A stretch of DNA of 64,000 nucleotides from Ilumatobacteraceae bacterium. GTDB lineage: Bacteria > Actinomycetota > Acidimicrobiia > Acidimicrobiales > Ilumatobacteraceae. Numbering within the stretch: position 1 is the stretch's first letter; each line of letters begins with the position of its first letter. The DNA lies in contig JAOBWK010000069.1 in assembly GCA_025463305.1 (NCBI GenBank), forward strand, positions 1-64,000, given 5' to 3'. This document shows positions 59,125 to 64,000 of the stretch, in pieces. The notes below the pieces were generated by a model. That model ran no database searches, was not told the origin of the DNA, and was given only the letters and a program-made list of their open reading frames with translations. Position numbers and translations under genes: made by a program.

Positions 59125-60384
59125 GTGTCAATCGTGGTCATCGGCGTGAATCATCGGACCGGCCCCCTGTCGGTGCTCGAGCGCGTCGCGGTGTCCGTGG
59201 AGTCGCTCCCGAAGTCGATCGCCAGCCTCACCACACGGGCCAACATCCGTGAGGCCGTCATCCTCAGCACGTGCAACCGCACCGAGGTCTACGCCGTCGC
59301 CGAGAAGTTCCACGGCGCGTACGCCGACATCCGCGACTTCTTCTGCGAGCTCGGTGGCCTGGCGCCCGATGAGCTGCATCCGCACCTCTACAGCCAGCAC
59401 GACGAAGCCGCCGTCGAGCACCTCTTCGAGGTCGCCGCCGGTCTGGATTCGGCCGTCATCGGCGAGAGCGAGATCCTCGGGCAGGTGCGCGGCGCATGGG
59501 AGCTCGCCCAGGCCGAAGGCGGCGCCAAGTCCACGCTCAACCTCCTGTTCCGCCACGCGATCGAGACCGGCAAGCGCGCTCGCACCGACACGGCCATCAG
59601 CCGTGGCACCGCCAGCGTCAGCTATGCGGCCGTCGAGATGGCCAACGAGCGGCTCGGTTCGCTCGTCGGACGACGGGTCCTCGTCGTCGGGGCCGGTGAG
59701 ATGGGCGAGGGTGTGGCCGTCGCGCTCGCCGCGGCAGGCGCCAAGGACATCACGGTCACCAACCGCACCGAGGCCCGGGCCCATCAGCTCGCCGAGCGCG
59801 TCGGTGGTCGGGTCGTGCCGTTCGGCAAGCTCCCCAGCGCGATCTCGCGGGCCGACGTGCTCCTCACGTGTACCGGCTCGGGCACGGTGCTCATCGATCA
59901 CGACACGGTCGCGCTCGCCCGCGACGAGGTCGACACCCCGCTGTTCGTCGTCGACATCGCCGTGCCCCGCGACGTCGACTCGGCCGTGGCCGCCCTGCCG
60001 GGCGTCACCCTGCTCGATCTCGACGACCTGCGCGACTGGGCGGCCAAGGGCCTCGAGAAGCGTGCCGCCGAGGCCGACTCGGTGCGCGTCATCGTCGGCG
60101 AAGAGGTCGAGCGCTTCATCATCGACGTCACATCGCGTCAGGCCGCGCCACTCGTCGCCCAGCTGCAGAAGCACGGTGAGTCGGTGCGCACCGCCGAGCT
60201 CGAACGCTTCTCGGCGCGCCTCGCCAGCCTCGACGCCACCCAGCGGTCGGCCGTCGAGGCCGTCACCAAGGGCATCATCGCCAAGCTGCTGCACACGCCG
60301 AGCGTGCGCCTCAAGGACGATGTCGGCACGCCCAGCGGCGAGCGCAACGCGGCCGCCGTGCGCGACCTGTTCGATCTGAGCTGA
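59125..60384 (+). CDS. hemA: Glutamyl-tRNA reductase
   Basis: A 419-residue enzyme that makes glutamate-1-semialdehyde from glutamyl-tRNA, the first committed step of the C5 haem pathway. Catalytic Cys is in LSTCNRTEVYA; the NADPH domain has VVGAGEMGEGVAVAL; the C-terminal dimerisation helix follows. GTG 59125 has a GAAAGG ribosome binding site and a TAGGGT box embedded in the rex stop, so it has both a leadered promoter of its own and possible read-through from rex. Confidence 0.95.
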   Translation: MSIVVIGVNHRTGPLSVLERVAVSVESLPKSIASLTTRANIREAVILSTCNRTEVYAVAEKFHGAYADIRDFFCELGGLAPDELHPHLYSQHDEAAVEHLFEVAAGLDSAVIGESEILGQVRGAWELAQAEGGAKSTLNLLFRHAIETGKRARTDTAISRGTASVSYAAVEMANERLGSLVGRRVLVVGAGEMGEGVAVALAAAGAKDITVTNRTEARAHQLAERVGGRVVPFGKLPSAISRADVLLTCTGSGTVLIDHDTVALARDEVDTPLFVVDIAVPRDVDSAVAALPGVTLLDLDDLRDWAAKGLEKRAAEADSVRVIVGEEVERFIIDVTSRQAAPLVAQLQKHGESVRTAELERFSARLASLDATQRSAVEAVTKGIIAKLLHTPSVRLKDDVGTPSGERNAAAVRDLFDLS

Positions 60385-60388
60385 ACCG

Positions 60389-61276
60389 GTGTCCGCGCCC
60401 GCGGTGGCCGTGACGACCGTGCTGCGCATCGCGACCCGGTCGAGCGCCCAGGCGCGCACCCAGGCCGGGTACGTCGGCAGCGCCATCACGGCCGCCAACC
60501 CCACCGTGCAGATTGAACTGGTCCTCGTCGACACCGTCGGCGATCAGCGTCAGGACGTTCCCCTGCACACCATCGGCGGGCAGGGCGTGTTCGTCAAGGA
60601 GGTCCAGCGTGCCGTCCTCGACGGCCGCGCCGACCTCGCCGTGCACAGCGCGAAGGACCTGCCGTCCGCACCGGCCGACGGGCTCACCATCGTCGCGTTC
60701 ACCGAGCGTCGCGATGCCCGCGATGCGCTCGTCGGCTCCACGCTCGACGGTCTCGCGCTCGGCGCGACGGTCGCTTCCGGCTCGGTGCGGCGGCGGGCCC
60801 AGCTCGCTGCGCTGCGTCCCGATCTGCGCTTCGTCGAGCTGCGCGGCAACATCCAGACCCGCCTGTCGAAGGTGCCCGCCGACGGCGCGATCGTGATGGC
60901 CGTCGCCGCGCTCGACATCCTCGGCATGCGCGACCGCGTCGCCCAGGTGATGGACGTCGATGCGATGGTGCCAGCCGTCGGCCAGGGCTGCGTCGCAGTG
61001 GAGTGCCGCGCCGATGCGAACGACGTCATCGGGATCGTCCGCAGCATCGATCACACCGAGACGCGCCGCGCGGTCGAGGCAGAGCGGGCGTTCCTCGCCG
61101 AGCTCGGCACCGGCTGCTCGCTGCCCATCGGCGCCCACGTGCGCGACGGCCAGATCACGGCGTTCCTCGCCGACGACACCGGGCGGGCGCTGCAGACGAC
61201 GGTGCGGCTCGGCGCCGACTGGAACGCCACGGCCGCGGAGACCGCACGCGGACTGCAGGCCGAGCTGCGCCCATGA
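60389..61276 (+). CDS. hemC: Hydroxymethylbilane synthase (porphobilinogen deaminase)
   Basis: A 295-residue enzyme that polymerises four porphobilinogens. Motifs: LRIATRSSAQARTQAGYV, HSAKDLPS, and the dipyrromethane-cofactor Cys in LGTGCSLPIGAH. GTG 60389 is four bases after the hemA stop. Its stop overlaps hemD as ATGA. Confidence 0.95.
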   Translation: MSAPAVAVTTVLRIATRSSAQARTQAGYVGSAITAANPTVQIELVLVDTVGDQRQDVPLHTIGGQGVFVKEVQRAVLDGRADLAVHSAKDLPSAPADGLTIVAFTERRDARDALVGSTLDGLALGATVASGSVRRRAQLAALRPDLRFVELRGNIQTRLSKVPADGAIVMAVAALDILGMRDRVAQVMDVDAMVPAVGQGCVAVECRADANDVIGIVRSIDHTETRRAVEAERAFLAELGTGCSLPIGAHVRDGQITAFLADDTGRALQTTVRLGADWNATAAETARGLQAELRP

Positions 61277-62022
61277 CCGGCCCGTCCGGCGACGCGGCTG
61301 GACGGTTGCGCCTGGCCGGGCGGACCATCGTCGTCACCCGCGCGGCGGCGCAGGCGGGTCCCCTCGTCGAGCGGCTGCATGCGCTCGGCGCCGAAGCGAT
61401 CGTGGTGCCGTTGATCGAGATCACCGAGCCTTCCGACGGCGGCGCGGCGCTGGCCATCGAGCTCGCCGCGCTCGACACGTACCACTGGCTGGTGGTCACG
61501 TCGCCGAACGGCGCAGAGCGCGTCCGCGACGCGCTCGCCGCGGCACCGCCGACCGTCCGCGTGGCCGCCGTCGGCACCGCCACCGCTGCCGCGCTCGGCC
61601 GCGCGCCGGACCTCGTGCCTGCGGTGCAGACGGCCGTCGGGTTGGCCGCCGAGCTCCCTGCCGGCCCCGGCCGGGTGCTGGTGGCCCAGGCCGAGGATGC
61701 CGAGCCGACACTGGCCGCGGCAGCGACGGAGAAGGGCTGGGAGGTCCACGTCGCAGCGGCATATCGCACCGTGGCCGTCGTGCCCGATGCTGCGCTGACC
61801 GCTTCCGTCATGGCGGCCGATGCCGTGCTGTTCGCGAGCGGCTCGGCTGTGCGGTCGTGGGTGGCCAGCTTCGGCACCGCGACACCGAGCGTCGTCGCCG
61901 TGATCGGGCCCGCGACGGCCGACGTGGCACGCGACACGGCCCTCAAGGTTCATGTCGTCGCTACCGACAATTCACTGGATGGATTGGTGGTCGCCGTCGC
62001 CGAGTTCCTGGAGAAAGACTAG
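61273..62022 (+). CDS. hemD: Uroporphyrinogen-III synthase
   Basis: A 249-residue two-domain HemD: IVVTRAAAQAGPLVERLHALGAEA, WLVVTSPNGAERV, VAAVGTATAAAL, and VLFASGSAVRSWV. It closes and inverts ring D of the tetrapyrrole. Coupled to hemC by ATGA. No cobA/uroM methyltransferase domain is fused, unlike several actinobacteria. Its TAG stop (62020-62022) begins TAGGGT, a possible -10 for the next gene. Confidence 0.93.
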   Translation: MTGPSGDAAGRLRLAGRTIVVTRAAAQAGPLVERLHALGAEAIVVPLIEITEPSDGGAALAIELAALDTYHWLVVTSPNGAERVRDALAAAPPTVRVAAVGTATAAALGRAPDLVPAVQTAVGLAAELPAGPGRVLVAQAEDAEPTLAAAATEKGWEVHVAAAYRTVAVVPDAALTASVMAADAVLFASGSAVRSWVASFGTATPSVVAVIGPATADVARDTALKVHVVATDNSLDGLVVAVAEFLEKD

Positions 62023-62088
62023 GGTTTTCGACGCGTCCACGAACTTGTCCGACGACCACTCACGCAGGTAGGCGCACGCAGAACTGAC

Positions 62089-64000
62089 ATGGCGACACGG
62101 ACACGACGACGGATGGCCCTCACCGCTGGGCTCGGGATGCTGCTCACCGCTGGCATCGTCGCGCCCGTCCTGCCCGGTCAGGCCAGCGCCCGCGTCATCG
62201 CCACCACCGTGCCGTTCTCGCTGGTGTCGCCGGCCGTGGCCACCGATCCGTCGGTGTCCGCCAACGGACAGTTCATCGTGTTCACCAGCGCGCCCGGAAC
62301 CGCCGACGGCCGCACCAGCAGCGTCTGGCTGAGCGACCAGAGCAACGGTCAGCTCACCGAGCTGTCGCTGCCCAATGCGAACGTGCGCCTCGGCAACAGC
62401 ATCCATCCGGTCATCAGCGCCGACGGCTGCGTCGTGGTGATGACCACCGAGATCGCCTACGACCTGTTCCGCGACGACGACACGGGCAGCCGGTGGGACA
62501 TCTACCGCACCACCCTGCCGGCGTGTGGCGGCAAGGTGAACGACTGGACGCTCGTGTCGACGGTGGTCAACGCCGACGGCGTCGCGTCGGCCCGGGACGA
62601 CGTGAACCCGGACCAGCCCGCGGCAGTGTCGGGCAGCGGCTCCGTCGTCGCCTACGTACGTCCCTTCCGTTCGCTGTCGGGCGTGGTGAATGCCGGGCCG
62701 CAGCCGAACGCGATCGACGTCGTCGACCTCACCATCCCGGTCGACGACCCGCACCACACGGTCGCGGCGGCCGGCCTGCCCACCGAGGTCTCGGCCTCCG
62801 ACACCGTGTACAGCGGCGAGAACACCCCGGCGCTGTCAGCCGATGGCAGCATCCTCACCTTCTCGTCCGATGCCACCTCCGACGCCGCCGTGCCGGACTG
62901 GGGCAAGGCGATCGGCGACACCAAGACCGCGGCGAGCGAGATCTACGCGTGGAACCGCACCGACGCCAACCCGTTCACCGCCGTCCAGCTCGTCTCGACC
63001 GGCGCCTCGGGTGCGGCCGATGCCAGCGCGGTGACGCCGACGATCTCGTCCGACGGCCGGTACATCGCCTTCTCGTCGGCGGCCAGCAACCTCGTCTCGT
63101 CACCCGAGCTGACGGCATGCGCCAGCTCGTGCCTGGCGCAGGTGTACCTCGTCGATCGCGACACCGACGCCAACCAGGTCTTCGGCGAGGCCGGCTCCAC
63201 CTCGATCACGCTGGTGAGCGCCGTCGCGTCCGCCGACGGCAGCAGCTCCACCGCCGGCAACGGGGCGTCGTTCTCTCCCAGCATCTCCGCCGACGGCACG
63301 GCACTCGTGTTCGCCTCGCAGTCCTCGAACCTGCTCCAGCTGCAGACGCCAGGCGGCGGTGAGGCCACGGACGGCGACTTGATCATCGCCGACCTCGTCG
63401 CCAAGTCCCTGGACCGCGCGTTCGCCAGTCCGGCCCCCGCGCCGGGAGCGCATGCCCATCCGCACATCTCCGGGAACAGCCGGGTCGTCGTTGCCGACAC
63501 GCTCGTCGCCGATCGGCTCACCGGCGATCCGTCGATCGTGGGGCGTCACGTGGTCGCCGCCTCCTACGTGCCGTCGATGTCGATGGCCGACATCGACCTC
63601 GGCACGGTGATGGTGTCCATCCCCGGTCCGGAGTGGTTCGTCAACATCGTCAACAGCGGCCCCGGCTCGTTCGTGCCCGCCACCATCACCACCGACAACC
63701 CCGACTTCGCGATCAGCGGCGGCACCTGCGCCGATCTCACCCCGATCGCCGCCGGGCAGAGCTGCTCGATCATGGTCATCCTCACGCCGAGCGTGCCCGG
63801 GCCCGTCTCGGCCACGCTGACGGTCGCCGAGGCGGGCTACGGCGCGATCACCCTGACCTCGTCGCTGCAGGGCGCCGGCGGCGAGCCGGCGCTCGAGGCC
63901 AAGCCCACCACCGGCGACGTGGGCACTGCCGTCGTCGGTCACGTCAGCGACACCACGGCCACCTTCGCGATCTCGAACATCTACGTCGGTCCCACCACGG
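62089..64000 (+). CDS. Secreted protein with TolB-like propeller repeats and Ig-like domain (3' end outside window)
   Basis: At least 637 residues. The signal peptide is MATRTRRRMALTAGLGMLLT to a cleavage site near QASA. Repeated blades of the type PSVSANGQFIVFTS, PALSADGSILTFSSDA, PTISSDGRYIAFSSAAS and PSISADGTALVFASQSS resemble TolB/WD40-like propellers. From about residue 490 a choice-of-anchor D / Ig-like domain follows (VNIVNSGPGSFVPATITTDNPDFAISGGTCADLTPIAAGQSC). It is probably a cell-surface adhesive or binding protein. A TAGGGT box overlaps the hemD stop. Confidence 0.85.
   Translation, partial: MATRTRRRMALTAGLGMLLTAGIVAPVLPGQASARVIATTVPFSLVSPAVATDPSVSANGQFIVFTSAPGTADGRTSSVWLSDQSNGQLTELSLPNANVRLGNSIHPVISADGCVVVMTTEIAYDLFRDDDTGSRWDIYRTTLPACGGKVNDWTLVSTVVNADGVASARDDVNPDQPAAVSGSGSVVAYVRPFRSLSGVVNAGPQPNAIDVVDLTIPVDDPHHTVAAAGLPTEVSASDTVYSGENTPALSADGSILTFSSDATSDAAVPDWGKAIGDTKTAASEIYAWNRTDANPFTAVQLVSTGASGAADASAVTPTISSDGRYIAFSSAASNLVSSPELTACASSCLAQVYLVDRDTDANQVFGEAGSTSITLVSAVASADGSSSTAGNGASFSPSISADGTALVFASQSSNLLQLQTPGGGEATDGDLIIADLVAKSLDRAFASPAPAPGAHAHPHISGNSRVVVADTLVADRLTGDPSIVGRHVVAASYVPSMSMADIDLGTVMVSIPGPEWFVNIVNSGPGSFVPATITTDNPDFAISGGTCADLTPIAAGQSCSIMVILTPSVPGPVSATLTVAEAGYGAITLTSSLQGAGGEPALEAKPTTGDVGTAVVGHVSDTTATFAISNIYVGPTT

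Noticed and set aside
1..64000. CRISPR arrays, insertion sequences, prophage, rRNA
   Set aside because: No regularly spaced repeats, transposase or integrase motifs, terminal inverted repeats with target duplications, or rRNA sequence were seen.

Overview
The window is high-GC, densely packed chromosome from an actinomycete. The main lineage evidence is mshA (mycothiol synthesis), a rex-hemA-hemC-hemD cluster, an RsiG-type anti-sigma factor, and widespread leaderless genes in which a TANNNT -10 box sits 6-9 nt before the start codon. A marine Acidimicrobiia (Ilumatobacter-like) host is my best guess from gene content; it is inference, not proof. No CRISPR, rRNA, transposase or prophage was seen.

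Layout. 1-6.9 kb: partial aspartokinase, an MFS transporter, a stand-alone DNA polymerase I-like protein, a FabH-like synthase, methylmalonyl-CoA epimerase, a CsbD-like protein and an RlmI-like methyltransferase. 6.9-17 kb: a type IV pilus (T4P) locus with two tandem pilins, a GT-C-like membrane enzyme, a DUF429 protein, PilT, prepilin peptidase, PilC, PilB and two coiled-coil proteins. 17-23 kb: a PIN/FLAP nuclease, SRP RNA, tRNA-Ser(GGA), tadA, then a translationally coupled Roadblock - small GTPase - DUF4388 operon and tRNA-Ser(CGA). 23-37 kb: two tandem secreted peptidase lipoproteins, ABC exporter, RmuC, a membrane-anchored molybdopterin oxidoreductase, xseAB, a prenyl synthase, a lytic transglycosylase-like protein, two alpha/beta hydrolases and a LysM lipoprotein. 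37-49.5 kb: a dioxygenase-like protein, ethylmalonyl-CoA mutase (meaA), metalloprotease lipoprotein, aat, 3-hydroxybutyryl-CoA dehydrogenase, phosphatases, cyclophilin, a MoaD-like protein, RsiG-like protein, XRE regulator and an AbiEi/DUF559-type gene between two 75-bp direct repeats. 49.6-64 kb: mshA, YbjN protein, a frameshifted epimerase, CoA-transferase, proC, SAM hydroxide adenosyltransferase, a 27-aa membrane peptide, acyl-CoA ligase, and rex-hemACD behind a Rex operator, ending in an incomplete secreted beta-propeller-like protein.

The most interesting signal links three places. Upstream of the pilB/pilC operon and of the Roadblock-GTPase-DUF4388 operon lie near-identical promoters, TCAA-N15-GCCGAT(T/A), exactly 7 nt before GTG starts. 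This matches the sigma-28/WhiG consensus. A weaker copy precedes the first pilin. The same window encodes an RsiG-like protein with two near-intact c-di-GMP-binding signatures; RsiG is the c-di-GMP-dependent anti-sigma factor of WhiG. I infer a c-di-GMP - RsiG - WhiG switch controlling pili together with an MglA/MglB-like polarity module.

A second possible regulon is a TTACCCG(C/T)CGGTA palindrome at the promoters of both meaA and the 3-hydroxybutyryl-CoA dehydrogenase gene.
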